DNA from: Pseudomonas sp.
GTDB lineage: Bacteria; Pseudomonadota; Gammaproteobacteria; Pseudomonadales; Pseudomonadaceae
Assembly: GCF_030147005.1 (NCBI RefSeq)
Contig: NZ_JASLAW010000185.1
Location: forward strand, 1-16,666
DNA length: 16,666 nt
Direction of reading: 5' to 3'
Both the position numbers and the translations under genes were made by a program. Of the stretch, positions 6,969 to 14,980 are shown piece after piece (position 1 is the first letter of the stretch; each line of letters opens with the position of its first letter). A model generated the notes under the pieces. The model did no database searches. It was given only the letters and a program-made list of their open reading frames with translations, and was not told the DNA's origin.

Positions 6969-8465
6969 TTATGCGCCTTTAGCGGAAGGCAACTTCGATA
7001 CCAGGCGCAACGACACCGTCAGCCCTTCGAGCTGGTAGTGCGGGCGCAGGTAGAACTTGGAGTTGTAATACCCCGGGTTGCCTTCGACTTCTTCCACGAT
7101 CACTTCGGCGGCTGCCAATGGATGCTGGGCCTTGGTGGTTTCGGTGGAGTGTGCAGGATCCCCGTCGACGTAGTTGAGGATCCAGTCCTGCAACCAGCGC
7201 TGCATCTCGTCCTTCTCTTTGAAGGAACCGATCTTGTCGCGCACGATGCACTTCAAGTAATGCGCGAAGCGGCAAGTGGCGAACAGGTACGGCAGGCGCG
7301 CGGCCAGGTTGGCGTTGGCGGTGGCGTCCGGGTCATCGTATTCGGCCGGTTTCTGCAACGACTGGGCGCCGATGAACGCGGCGAAATCGGTGTTTTTCTT
7401 GTGCAGCAGCGGCATGAAACCGTTCTTCGCCAGCTCCGCTTCACGGCGGTCGCTGATGGCGATTTCGGTCGGGCACTTCATGTCCACGCCACCGTCATCG
7501 GTAGGGAACGTGTGGGCCGGCAGGTTTTCCACTTCGCCGCCGGACTCGATGCCACGGATGCGCGAGCACCAGCCGTAGTGCTTGAACGACCGGTTGATGT
7601 TCACTGCCATCGCGTATGCGGCGTTGGCCCAGGTGTACTTGGAGCTGTCGGCGCCGTCGGTGTTTTCTTCGAAGGCGAAGGCTTCCACCGGGTCGGTCTT
7701 GGCGCCGTACGGCAGGCGTGCGAGGAAGCGCGGCATGGTCAGGCCGATGTAGCGTGAGTCTTCCGATTCACGCAGCGAGCGCCAGCCGGCGTATTCCGGG
7801 GTGGTGAAGATCTTGGTCAGATCGCGCGGGTTCGACAGTTCTTGCCAGGAGCCCATGCCCATTACGGTTGGCGATGCGGCAGCGATGAACGGCGAATGCA
7901 TGGCGGCGCAGACTTTCGACAGCTCGCCCAGCAATTCCACATCCGGCGGCGACTGGTCGAAGTAGTAGTCACCCACCAGGCAGCCGTACGGTTCGCCGCC
8001 GAACTGGCCGTATTCTTCTTCGTACATCTTCTTGAAGATCGGGCTCTGGTCCCACGAAGTCCCTTTGAATTTCTTCAGGGTCTTGTGCAGGTCCGGTTTG
8101 GAGATGTTGAGCACGCGGATCTTCAGCTGCTCATCGCTCTCGGTGTTGTTGACCAGGTAATGCAGGCCACGCCAGGCGCTTTCCAGCTGCTGGAAATCCT
8201 GGTGGTGAATGATCTGATTTACCTGGGCAGTCAGCTTGGCGTCGATGGCGGCGATGATTGACTCGATCGATTTGATCGCGTCGTTGGACACCAGATCGGT
8301 CTGCGCCAGGGCCTGTTCGGCCAGGGTGCGCACGGCGGTTTCCACGGCTTCGCGGGCGCGCTCGGTCTTGGGCTTGAATTCTTGCATCAACAGCGAGGCG
8401 AACTCGCTGGCTTCTTCGGTGGCACCCAGAATCTGGCTGCCTTCGCGGGCGGTAGTGTCAGTCAT
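6969..8465 (-). CDS. tssC: T6SS contractile sheath large subunit TssC
   Basis: This 498-residue TssC (VipB/HsiC) forms, with TssB, the helical sheath around the Hcp tube whose contraction drives injection. Family hallmarks are LESAWRGLHYLV, YEEEYGQFGGEPYGCLVGDYYF, SKYTWANAAYAMA, KCPTEIAISDRRE and the C-terminal FYLRPHYQLEGLTVSLRLVSKLP. The N-terminal helix around residues 17-33 (EEASEFASLLMQEFKPK) corresponds in position to the segment of V. cholerae VipB that ClpV recognises; whether it does so here is inference. The ATG at 8465 lies 2 nt beyond the tssB stop, so the sheath pair is tightly coupled. After the stop comes a REP doublet before hcp. Length and sequence appear intact. Confidence 0.97.
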   Translation of the reverse strand: MTDTTAREGSQILGATEEASEFASLLMQEFKPKTERAREAVETAVRTLAEQALAQTDLVSNDAIKSIESIIAAIDAKLTAQVNQIIHHQDFQQLESAWRGLHYLVNNTESDEQLKIRVLNISKPDLHKTLKKFKGTSWDQSPIFKKMYEEEYGQFGGEPYGCLVGDYYFDQSPPDVELLGELSKVCAAMHSPFIAAASPTVMGMGSWQELSNPRDLTKIFTTPEYAGWRSLRESEDSRYIGLTMPRFLARLPYGAKTDPVEAFAFEENTDGADSSKYTWANAAYAMAVNINRSFKHYGWCSRIRGIESGGEVENLPAHTFPTDDGGVDMKCPTEIAISDRREAELAKNGFMPLLHKKNTDFAAFIGAQSLQKPAEYDDPDATANANLAARLPYLFATCRFAHYLKCIVRDKIGSFKEKDEMQRWLQDWILNYVDGDPAHSTETTKAQHPLAAAEVIVEEVEGNPGYYNSKFYLRPHYQLEGLTVSLRLVSKLPSAKGA

Positions 8466-8467
8466 GA

Positions 8468-8974
8468 TTACTGGTCCCCTGCAGGCTTAGGTGCACTGGC
8501 AAGTGCCTGGAGCAGTGCCGGGTCCTTGATCGCCTTCATGATGATTTCTTCAGCGCCGGTCTTGCCGTCCATGTAGGTCAGCAGGTTGGCCAGCTGGGTG
8601 CGGGCTTCGAGCAACTGGTTCAACGAGTCGACCTTGCGCGCCACGGCGGCCGGGCTGAAGTCGTCCATGCTTTCGAAGGTGATGTCCAGGCTCAGGTTGC
8701 CTTCGCCTGTCAGCTCATTGGGTACGTGGAACGCCACGCGTGGCTGCATGGCCTTGAGGCGGGAGTCGAAGTTGTCGACGTCCACTTCAAGGAACTTGCG
8801 GTCGGCCACGGGAGCCAGAGGCTCGGCAGGCTTGCCGGCAAGGTCGGCCATCACGCCCATCACGAAGGGCAGCTGGACCTTTTTCTCGGCGCCGTAGAGC
8901 TCGACGTCGTACTCGATCTGCACTCGAGGCGCACGGTTGCGCGCGATGAATTTCTGAGAACTTTGCTTCGCCAC
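8468..8974 (-). CDS. tssB: T6SS contractile sheath small subunit TssB, GTG start
   Basis: This 168-residue TssB (VipA/HsiB) is the small sheath subunit, which interlocks with TssC through strand exchange in the cytoplasmic sheath. The family signature is VQLPFVMGVMADLAG at about 33-47, followed by FLEVDVDNFDSRLKAMQPR and a helical C-terminal part. The start is a GTG (complement of CAC at 8972-8974), with AGGAG at 8982-8986 and a 7-nt spacer. No better in-frame ATG precedes the conserved basic N-terminus. It lies 54 nt after tssA and 2 nt before tssC. In systems with TagJ the TssB N-terminal helix is reported to be the TagJ contact; no tagJ is present here. Confidence 0.96.
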   Translation of the reverse strand: MAKQSSQKFIARNRAPRVQIEYDVELYGAEKKVQLPFVMGVMADLAGKPAEPLAPVADRKFLEVDVDNFDSRLKAMQPRVAFHVPNELTGEGNLSLDITFESMDDFSPAAVARKVDSLNQLLEARTQLANLLTYMDGKTGAEEIIMKAIKDPALLQALASAPKPAGDQ

Positions 8975-9028
8975 GTTGCTGCTCCTGGTCGCTTGAGCGA
9001 CGGTGTTGTTACTGCACGGTCCGGCGGC

Positions 9029-10093
9029 TTAGTCGCTGTCCGGGCCGCGCAGGTTTTCAAATTGGGACATGCCGTCGGGAATCAGATTGCGCACGATGGC
9101 CGCGAAGTCGGCGTGCACCAGATTCTTCGCCCGGTTCAACAACACCGGCAGCGGGCTCGAAGGCTCGTGCCGGGTGTAATACGCAAGGATCTTGTCGAGG
9201 CTGCGCAGCACGTCATCGCGGCTGGCGATATCGCCGGCCGGACGCGGTGCGGCGAGGGCCACGGCGTGGTCCACCGAGGGGGCGTGGTCTTCACTGACGG
9301 CCTCGGGTTCGCTGCCGTCGGTGCCGGGCACTGCCTGATTGAGAAGTTGCAGAGCCTGTTTGAGCGGCTGCTTCAGCGCACTGAGGTCTACGCCCTGGGC
9401 GGAACCGACCTGCTCGTTGACCTGTTGTTCGATGGCCTCGCAGGCACCGCGCGCTGCAATCAGCGCGTCGCGGGTGGCTTGCAGTTGCTCCGGGTCGCTG
9501 TCGAGGAATGCGGCGTTGAGTTGCTGGGCACCGAGTTGTTCATCGGGGAAGCTCAACAGACCGCTGGCGTTGAGCGCCGCGCGCAGGGTTACGGGGCCGA
9601 AGGTGCGTGAGCGCGTGAGGATGCTTTCGCGCAGCAGGCGAATATTGGTGTCGCAGGTCATCCCCGTGAGGGCATTGATGCGTACGGTGGGGTCATTATC
9701 GTCATCGGCATCCAGGCGCGGGTGCAGGTCGGCCCAGTAATCACGCAGCAACGCGTCGATCAGCGTCAGCGCTTCGGCCAGGCCGGCCACGCCCTGGAGG
9801 GCAAGGGTGCTTTGCAGCAGGAAATGAGTGATGCGCAGGTCTTTGCTGCGCTGCAATAGGTCGAGGCTCTGCTGCTGGATGCTGCGCCAGTCAGGCGGCT
9901 CGGCGGGCAGGGTCGAGTCGCCCATGCTGCGCTCGGGTTGGCCCTTGGCATCACGTTCCAATTGCAGAAATTGCGCGTCATATTCCATGTCTTCGCCACA
10001 CGGCGAAGTCGCAGAAACGGCGGTGAGCAGCAACGGCACATCCACTGAATCGATCTCCCTATCAGCCCGTAAGATGTCGGACAATGCATGCAT
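9029..10093 (-). CDS. tssA: T6SS assembly/cap protein TssA (ImpA N-terminal family)
   Basis: This 354-residue protein begins with an ImpA-type N-terminal domain, recognisable from PCGEDMEYDAQFLQLERDAKG (31-51) and PPDWRSIQQQSLDLLQRSKDLR. This is followed by a helical middle region, an acidic/Ala-rich linker near 255-285 and a C-terminal domain ending in SPLPVLLNRAKNLVHADFAAIVRNLIPD. TssA proteins position the baseplate and organise or cap the distal end of the growing sheath and tube. The length is close to P. aeruginosa TssA1. The ATG at 10093 has no strong ribosome site, so the exact start is less certain than in neighbouring genes. It heads the left operon, directly downstream of a sigma-54-like element at 10141-10156. 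Confidence 0.93.
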   Translation of the reverse strand: MHALSDILRADREIDSVDVPLLLTAVSATSPCGEDMEYDAQFLQLERDAKGQPERSMGDSTLPAEPPDWRSIQQQSLDLLQRSKDLRITHFLLQSTLALQGVAGLAEALTLIDALLRDYWADLHPRLDADDDNDPTVRINALTGMTCDTNIRLLRESILTRSRTFGPVTLRAALNASGLLSFPDEQLGAQQLNAAFLDSDPEQLQATRDALIAARGACEAIEQQVNEQVGSAQGVDLSALKQPLKQALQLLNQAVPGTDGSEPEAVSEDHAPSVDHAVALAAPRPAGDIASRDDVLRSLDKILAYYTRHEPSSPLPVLLNRAKNLVHADFAAIVRNLIPDGMSQFENLRGPDSD

Positions 10094-10436
10094 TAGTTTC
10101 GCGGTGAACTTTGCACGTCTTCTTGGTATAAGCTTCAGGGGGCCACTAATGTGCCACTACTGATGTTTAAGAAGTTGTGCATTTTTGGTGTAGTACTTAT
10201 CCCTTGTCAAGGTAAGCTATTCGCCCTCTGTGACAGATGTGCGGTGCTTAACAACCTGCGCGACTGGCGGGTCGAACAGCACGCCCGTAGAGGATTTTTG
10301 TCATGCAAGCCGGATAAGATCAGCGATCATGCTGGCAAATGCGGATTAGGCGGGTGTTTTCCGCGACCTGGCGGCGATATTCAGGCTAGCGTACGCCCTG
10401 GATCGACCGCGCGCGATGTATCAGCAAGGAGGCAAG
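10094..10436. other. Divergent control region between tssA and fha
   Basis: This 343-nt gap carries no convincing gene and must hold the promoters of both operons. The part nearest tssA (about 10110-10220) is noticeably more AT-rich than the flanking genes. It contains a sigma-54-like element on the minus strand (10141-10156), a TTGACA hexamer on the minus strand (10205-10210) without a good -10, and the palindrome CCTTG-T-CAAGG (10202-10212), a possible operator. The fha-proximal part holds several GGA motifs (10292, 10312, 10343, 10400, 10428). No clear sigma-70 promoter for fha could be found by eye. Confidence 0.6.
10141..10156 (-). promoter_or_regulatory. Candidate sigma-54 promoter for tssA
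   Basis: On the minus strand the sequence reads TGGCAC-ATTAG-TGGCC. The -24 element matches TGGCAC fully, and the GG and GC dinucleotides are 10 nt apart as RpoN promoters require. The -12 part has TGGC instead of the preferred TTGC. Initiation about 12 nt downstream, near 10130, would leave a leader of about 37 nt before tssA. RpoN control is known for some Pseudomonas T6SS clusters that encode an Sfa-type activator. No activator gene is seen here, so one would have to act in trans. A chance match is possible. Confidence 0.4.
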
Positions 10437-11765
10437 ATGTCGCTGTGCTTGACTATCACTAGTTATCACAAGATTACCCCTGGGCAGTGCTCCGAAAAGT
10501 CCATGAGCCAGGGCTCGCTCGCGATCGGCCGCAGTTCGGAAAACGACTGGGTATTGCCCGACCCCGAGCGCCTCGTCTCCTCCCAGCATTGCGTTATCCA
10601 GTACAAAGATGGCCGCTATTACTTGACCGATAACAGCACAAATGGAGTGGAACTGGTTAACGCCGGTGTCCGTTTGCGCCGGGGTAACAGCGAGCCGCTG
10701 CAGGATGGCGAGCTGATCCGCATCGGCGATTACGAAATCCAGGCGCGCATCGACTTCAACGTGCAGGCCGTCGGCAGCCAGCCCTTTGCCGGTGATTCGC
10801 CGAACAGTTTTGAAGCGCTGATGGGCGCCGTCGCGGGCACGCCGGCACCCGCGCCAATGATCGCGCCGCAGTTTCACGGTGCCTCGTCGATGGAGACCCT
10901 GCCGGACCTGTTCGACTTCCTCAGCCCGACTGCCGTGCCACCGCCCACCGTGGCTGACCACGTGCCGTGCGAACAACACGACTTTCGTCCACCGGCTCCG
11001 GTAGCCGTGCCGGTTGCCGACGCACCGGCGGTGCAAGGTTCGGTTATTCCCGAAGACTGGGACTTGTTTGGCGATGCGCCCGCGCCGCTTGCCAATGTCG
11101 CGCCGCCCCCCGCACCGATGAGTGCACCGCCTCCCTTGGTCGAGCCTGTTGCGCTCCCCGTCGGCGACGTTCAGCAACAACCCGACCTTCTGCAAGCCTT
11201 CCTGCGCGGTGCCGGCCTGGATCAGTTGCGTCTCGACCAAGCCGATGCCAGCGCCCAGATGGAAAGCATCGGCCGCAGCTACCGTCTGATGGTCGAGGGC
11301 CTGATCGACGTGTTGCGTGCCCGCGCCAGCCTCAAGGGCGAATTTCGCATGCAGCAGACCATGATCCGCCCCGCCGAAAACAATCCGTTGAAGTTCGCCC
11401 CGAATGCCGACGAGGCATTACTGCTGCTGCTTCGTCACGGCAACCAGGCATTTATGGCACCCGACGTCGCCGTGCGTGACAGCTTCGACGACCTGCGCGC
11501 GCACCAGCTGGCGGTGATGGCCGGCGTGGAAGCCGCGCTCAAGCACTTGCTCCTGCGTTTTGAACCGGCGCAGTTGGAAGAGCGCATGGGCAAACCCGGT
11601 GGCCTCTCAAGTATTTTCAACGGCTCGCGCCAGGCCCAGTACTGGCAGCAATTTACCGAGCTCTACAGCAATATTTCCCGTGAGGCCCAGGAAGACTTCC
11701 AGGACCTGTTCGGCCGTGAATTCAGCCGGGCCTACGAAGCGCACAGTGCGCGACAGCGACGCTGA
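10437..11765 (+). CDS. tagH: T6SS FHA-domain regulatory protein Fha (TagH)
   Basis: This 442-residue protein has an N-terminal forkhead-associated domain (about 25-105) with the phosphothreonine-binding pattern GR (31-32), SSQH (48-51) and NSTNG (66-70). A Pro/Ala-rich linker (about 130-245) leads to a conserved C-terminal helical domain (about 248-442) typical of TagH. In the P. aeruginosa H1 system Fha1 is phosphorylated by the kinase PpkA and triggers assembly. That kinase and its phosphatase are not in the window and may follow tssM. The ATG at 10437 is preferred over one at 10416 because AAGGAGG (10426-10432) sits 4 nt before it. That ribosome site is also a GGA motif in a CAAGGAGG context, a possible RsmA/E target. 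It heads the right operon, divergent from tssA. Confidence 0.95.
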   Translation: MSLCLTITSYHKITPGQCSEKSMSQGSLAIGRSSENDWVLPDPERLVSSQHCVIQYKDGRYYLTDNSTNGVELVNAGVRLRRGNSEPLQDGELIRIGDYEIQARIDFNVQAVGSQPFAGDSPNSFEALMGAVAGTPAPAPMIAPQFHGASSMETLPDLFDFLSPTAVPPPTVADHVPCEQHDFRPPAPVAVPVADAPAVQGSVIPEDWDLFGDAPAPLANVAPPPAPMSAPPPLVEPVALPVGDVQQQPDLLQAFLRGAGLDQLRLDQADASAQMESIGRSYRLMVEGLIDVLRARASLKGEFRMQQTMIRPAENNPLKFAPNADEALLLLLRHGNQAFMAPDVAVRDSFDDLRAHQLAVMAGVEAALKHLLLRFEPAQLEERMGKPGGLSSIFNGSRQAQYWQQFTELYSNISREAQEDFQDLFGREFSRAYEAHSARQRR

Positions 11766-11821
11766 ACCGCGTCGCAGTGATGGAAAAAACGGATAGCTCA
11801 GCACGTCATTGAGGACGCAGG

Positions 11822-12331
11822 ATGATTCCCAGGTTTTTACTTATAGCCGCCACCGCGCTGTGGCTGACGGCGTGTGCCAAGGACGCGGTCAAACCCGAAG
11901 CCGCCGCCGAAGTTGAAGCGGACACGGCCGCCGTCGAATTGCATTTTCATGCAATTGCCGGGCTCAACCCCGGCGCCAACGGCCAGGCCGCGCCGGTACG
12001 GGTGCGCATTTTCGAGCTGAAAAACGCCGCCACTTTCGCGCGCTCCGATTACTTCGCCCTGGCTGATCGTGCGCAAGCCACGCTTGGCCTGGACCTGCTG
12101 GACCAGGACGAAGTGGTGATCCAGCCCGGCCAGCAACTGAGCATTCAGCGCGATCTCGACCCGGCCACGCGGCAGATCGGCCTGCTGGTGGGCTATCGCG
12201 AGCTGGACCGCGCGCAATGGCGCACCGTGATCAACGTGCCGCCGCGCCAATACACCGAATATCAGATCAGCCTCGATGTGCGTGCCGTGCGCGCAGACAT
12301 CGTGGCTACCCCCTCCAGCCCAGCCCAATAA
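11822..12331 (+). CDS. tssJ: T6SS outer-membrane lipoprotein TssJ
   Basis: This 169-residue lipoprotein tethers the TssJLM envelope complex to the outer membrane by binding the periplasmic domain of TssM. The signal peptide runs from a basic start (MIPRF) through a hydrophobic stretch to the lipobox LTAC, with the lipidated cysteine at 18. Residue 19 is Ala, not Asp, which favours outer-membrane sorting. The mature domain has the beta-sandwich features of the family, including VRVRIFELKNAATFARSDYFAL and the DLDLLDQDE-like segment before a conserved GLLVGYRELDRAQWR. GAGGA lies 6 nt before the ATG. It follows fha by 56 nt and precedes tssK by 18 nt. Confidence 0.96.
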   Translation: MIPRFLLIAATALWLTACAKDAVKPEAAAEVEADTAAVELHFHAIAGLNPGANGQAAPVRVRIFELKNAATFARSDYFALADRAQATLGLDLLDQDEVVIQPGQQLSIQRDLDPATRQIGLLVGYRELDRAQWRTVINVPPRQYTEYQISLDVRAVRADIVATPSSPAQ

Positions 12332-12349
12332 CAAGCAATCGGAGCCCCC

Positions 12350-13684
12350 ATGTCCTGGAACAATCGCGTGGTCTGGTCGGAAGGCATGTTCATCGGAACG
12401 CAGCACTTCCAGCAGCATGACCGTTATCTGGAAAACCTGATCGACGCCCGCAACCGCCCGCTGTGCGCAGGCGCCTGGGGGTTTTCCGAGTTGCTGATCG
12501 ACCAGGGCCTGCTGGCCCAGGGCAAGCTGGCAATCGTGTCGGCACGCGGCCTGCTGCCTGACGGCACGCCGTTCAATATTCCCCAGGACGACCTGGCGCC
12601 GAGCCCGTTGAATATCGACGACAACCTGCGCGACGGCCTGGTGTACCTGGCGCTGCCGCTCAAGCGCGCCGGCGCCCGCGATACGGTGGATGAAGGCGAA
12701 CCCCTGGAAGCCGCGCGATACGTGAGCCAGGTACGCGAAGTGCGCGACGACAACGCGCCATTTGAAAACCGCGCGCCGGTGGCCGTGGGCTCGCGGGCGT
12801 TGCGCTTGCTGACCACGCAGGACGGCATCAGCGACTACGCCGCCATCGGCCTGGTGCGCATCAAGGAAAAGCGCGCCGACCGCGCACTGGTGCTTGATGA
12901 CAGCTACATTCCGCCGGTGCTGGACGTGGCCGCGAGCAAACCGCTGACGGCCTTTCGCAGCGAACTGCTGGGCCTGCTGCACCAGCGTGGCGAAGCGCTC
13001 GCCGGGCGCGTTGTTGCGTCGGGTGCCGGTGGTGCATCGGAAATCGCCGACTTCATGCTGCTGCAACTGGTCAACCGCGCCCAGCCGCTGATCCAGCATT
13101 TGAGCCAGTTGAGCCCATTGCACCCGGAGCGCTTCTTCAGCGAGCTGGTGAGCCTTGCCGGTGAGTTTTCGACGTTTTCCACCTCAGGCCGTCGCCCCCA
13201 GGAATACCCGCAGTACCAGCACGACGATCTGGCGCTGAGCTTCTCGCCGGTGATGGCGGCCCTGCGTGAAGCGCTGTCGATGTTGATCGACAGTAAGGCC
13301 ACACCGATCCCGATTGTGGAGAAGGCCTACGGCATTCGTGTGGCGATGCTGGCCGACAAGACCCTGCTCGACAGCGCCAGTTTCATCCTGGTGGTGCGTG
13401 CCGATGTACCCGGCGAAACCCTGCGCGGGCGCTTCGGCCAGCAGAGCAAGGTCGGTTCGGTGGAGCACATCCGCGACCTGGTCAACCTGCAACTGCCGGG
13501 CATCGGCCTGCTGCCGTTGCCGGTGGCGCCACGCCAATTGCCCTACCACGCGGGCAGCACCTATTACGAGCTGGACCGGGGCAGCGAACACTGGCAGCAG
13601 TTGAGCAATTCCGGCGGTTTCGCCTTCCACATCGCCGGGCAGTTCCCGGGCTTGAGCCTGGCTTTCTGGGCGATCCGAGGATAA
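12350..13684 (+). CDS. tssK: T6SS baseplate-membrane adaptor TssK
   Basis: This 444-residue TssK (ImpJ/VasE) forms trimers that link the TssEFG wedge to the cytoplasmic parts of TssL and TssM; the family is related to phage receptor-binding proteins. The opening WNNRVVWSEGMFIGTQHFQQHDRYLE is the family signature. The shoulder and head region further on includes LPYHAGSTYYELDRGSEHWQQL near the C-terminus. Length is typical. The ATG has GGAG (12341-12344) 5 nt upstream. It lies 18 nt after tssJ and 6 nt before tssL, consistent with one transcript. No irregularity is seen. Confidence 0.97.
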   Translation: MSWNNRVVWSEGMFIGTQHFQQHDRYLENLIDARNRPLCAGAWGFSELLIDQGLLAQGKLAIVSARGLLPDGTPFNIPQDDLAPSPLNIDDNLRDGLVYLALPLKRAGARDTVDEGEPLEAARYVSQVREVRDDNAPFENRAPVAVGSRALRLLTTQDGISDYAAIGLVRIKEKRADRALVLDDSYIPPVLDVAASKPLTAFRSELLGLLHQRGEALAGRVVASGAGGASEIADFMLLQLVNRAQPLIQHLSQLSPLHPERFFSELVSLAGEFSTFSTSGRRPQEYPQYQHDDLALSFSPVMAALREALSMLIDSKATPIPIVEKAYGIRVAMLADKTLLDSASFILVVRADVPGETLRGRFGQQSKVGSVEHIRDLVNLQLPGIGLLPLPVAPRQLPYHAGSTYYELDRGSEHWQQLSNSGGFAFHIAGQFPGLSLAFWAIRG

Positions 13685-13690
13685 TTCGCG

Positions 13691-14980
13691 ATGCATCCCA
13701 ATGATGATGACCGCACGCAGTTCATGCCACGCCCGGGCGGCCGTGAGCCTGCACCTGCGCGTGCCGAACCGGCGCCTTTGTCGGTGCCGGCCGCACCGAT
13801 GCTCACCGGCAAAAGCCGGGGTCTCAACCCGCTGGAAAGCGCCGCCGGCCCACTGCTTGCCTTGCTGACGCGGTTGCGCAGCACCATCGCGCACCCGGCG
13901 CCGGCCAGCCTGCGCGCGCAGCTGCTGGCTTATCTGCGCCAGTTCGAAGAGCGCGCCGAAGCCGCCGGTGTGGCGCGCAACGAAGTGCTGCTGGCCCGTT
14001 ATGCGCTGTGCACCGCCCTTGACGAAGCCGTGCTGAGTACGCCCTGGGGCAGTGTCAGCGATTGGGGCAAACAGAGCTTGCTGATCACCGTACACAATGA
14101 AGCCTGGGGCGGTGAAAAGGTCTTCCAGCTGCTCGATCATTGCCTGCAAAGCCCACGGGAACGCCTGTACCTGCTGGAGCTGCTGTACCTGTGCATGTGC
14201 CTGGGTTTTGAAGGCCGCTACCGCGTGATGACCGACGGGCGCAGCCAGTTGGAAGCTTTGCGTGAGCGCACGGCAGCGGCGATTCGCAGTGCCCGTGGCG
14301 AGCATGAGCGCGAATTGTCGCCGCACTGGCGCGGCGTGACCGTGGCGCGCGACCGCTTGGCGCAATTCATGCCGCCGTGGATCGCTGTGGCGATTGGCTT
14401 GGCGTTGTTGCTGGCATTGCTGTTCGGCCTGCGCATGAAACTGGCTTCGGATGCCGAGCCGGTGTTCAAGAATATCCATGCCCTGGGTGAGATCCCGGTG
14501 CAGGCCATCGACCGCCCGGTGGCGCAGCCAAAAGTGATCGAGCGGCCGCGTCTGGCCGGGTTCCTGGCTGACGACATCAAGGCCGGCCGCGTGGCCGTTG
14601 AAGACAAGGTTGACCGCTCTGTGGTGACGATTCGTGGCGATGAACTGTTTGCGTCCGCCAGCTCCAGCATCGTCGATGACTACCAGCCGCTGATGCTGCG
14701 CATCGCCGACGCCATCCGCAAGGTCAAGGGCCAGGTGCGGGTCACCGGCCACAGCGACAACCGCCCGATTGCCACGCTGCGCTTCCCGTCGAACTGGGCG
14801 TTGTCCGAAGCGCGGGCCAAGTCGGTGCTGGACATCCTTGCAGCCAAAACCGGCCAGGCCGATCGCTTCAGCGCCGAGGGCCGCAGCGACACCGAGCCGT
14901 TGGCGACCAACACTACTGCCGAAGGCCGTGCCCGCAATCGTCGGGTTGAAATCACCGTATTGGCGGAGGGCGTCGAGTGA
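13691..14980 (+). CDS. tssL: T6SS inner-membrane protein TssL with OmpA-like peptidoglycan-binding domain
   Basis: This 429-residue 'extended' TssL has three parts. A cytoplasmic DotU/IcmH domain (about 45-215, with YALCTALDEAVLSTPWG and EAWGGEKVFQLL) is followed by a single transmembrane helix (about 228-247, PWIAVAIGLALLLALLFGL). A periplasmic OmpA/MotB-like domain (about 305-429, with VTGHSDNRPI at 351-360 and NWALSEARAKSV at 368-379) anchors the complex to peptidoglycan. In short TssL proteins that last role is taken by a separate protein such as TagL. The first 45 residues are a Pro/Ala-rich disordered tail. GAGGA precedes the ATG by 9 nt. The stop overlaps the tssM start as GTGA, so the two inner-membrane partners are coupled. 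Confidence 0.97.
   Translation: MHPNDDDRTQFMPRPGGREPAPARAEPAPLSVPAAPMLTGKSRGLNPLESAAGPLLALLTRLRSTIAHPAPASLRAQLLAYLRQFEERAEAAGVARNEVLLARYALCTALDEAVLSTPWGSVSDWGKQSLLITVHNEAWGGEKVFQLLDHCLQSPRERLYLLELLYLCMCLGFEGRYRVMTDGRSQLEALRERTAAAIRSARGEHERELSPHWRGVTVARDRLAQFMPPWIAVAIGLALLLALLFGLRMKLASDAEPVFKNIHALGEIPVQAIDRPVAQPKVIERPRLAGFLADDIKAGRVAVEDKVDRSVVTIRGDELFASASSSIVDDYQPLMLRIADAIRKVKGQVRVTGHSDNRPIATLRFPSNWALSEARAKSVLDILAAKTGQADRFSAEGRSDTEPLATNTTAEGRARNRRVEITVLAEGVE

Noticed and set aside
10151..10462. Small plus-strand open frame (103 aa) in the tssA-fha gap
   Set aside because: It overlaps the fha start, has no ribosome site, and its product has no recognisable feature beyond a short hydrophobic start. 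It also overlaps the candidate tssA promoter.
11837..13123. Minus-strand open frame (428 aa) opposite tssJ and tssK
   Set aside because: TssJ with its lipobox and TssK with its family signature account for this region; the frame is a shadow.
13184..14752. Long minus-strand open frame (522 aa) opposite tssK and tssL
   Set aside because: It spans two conserved genes on the other strand, is rich in Gln, His and Arg, and has no domain; a shadow of codon bias.
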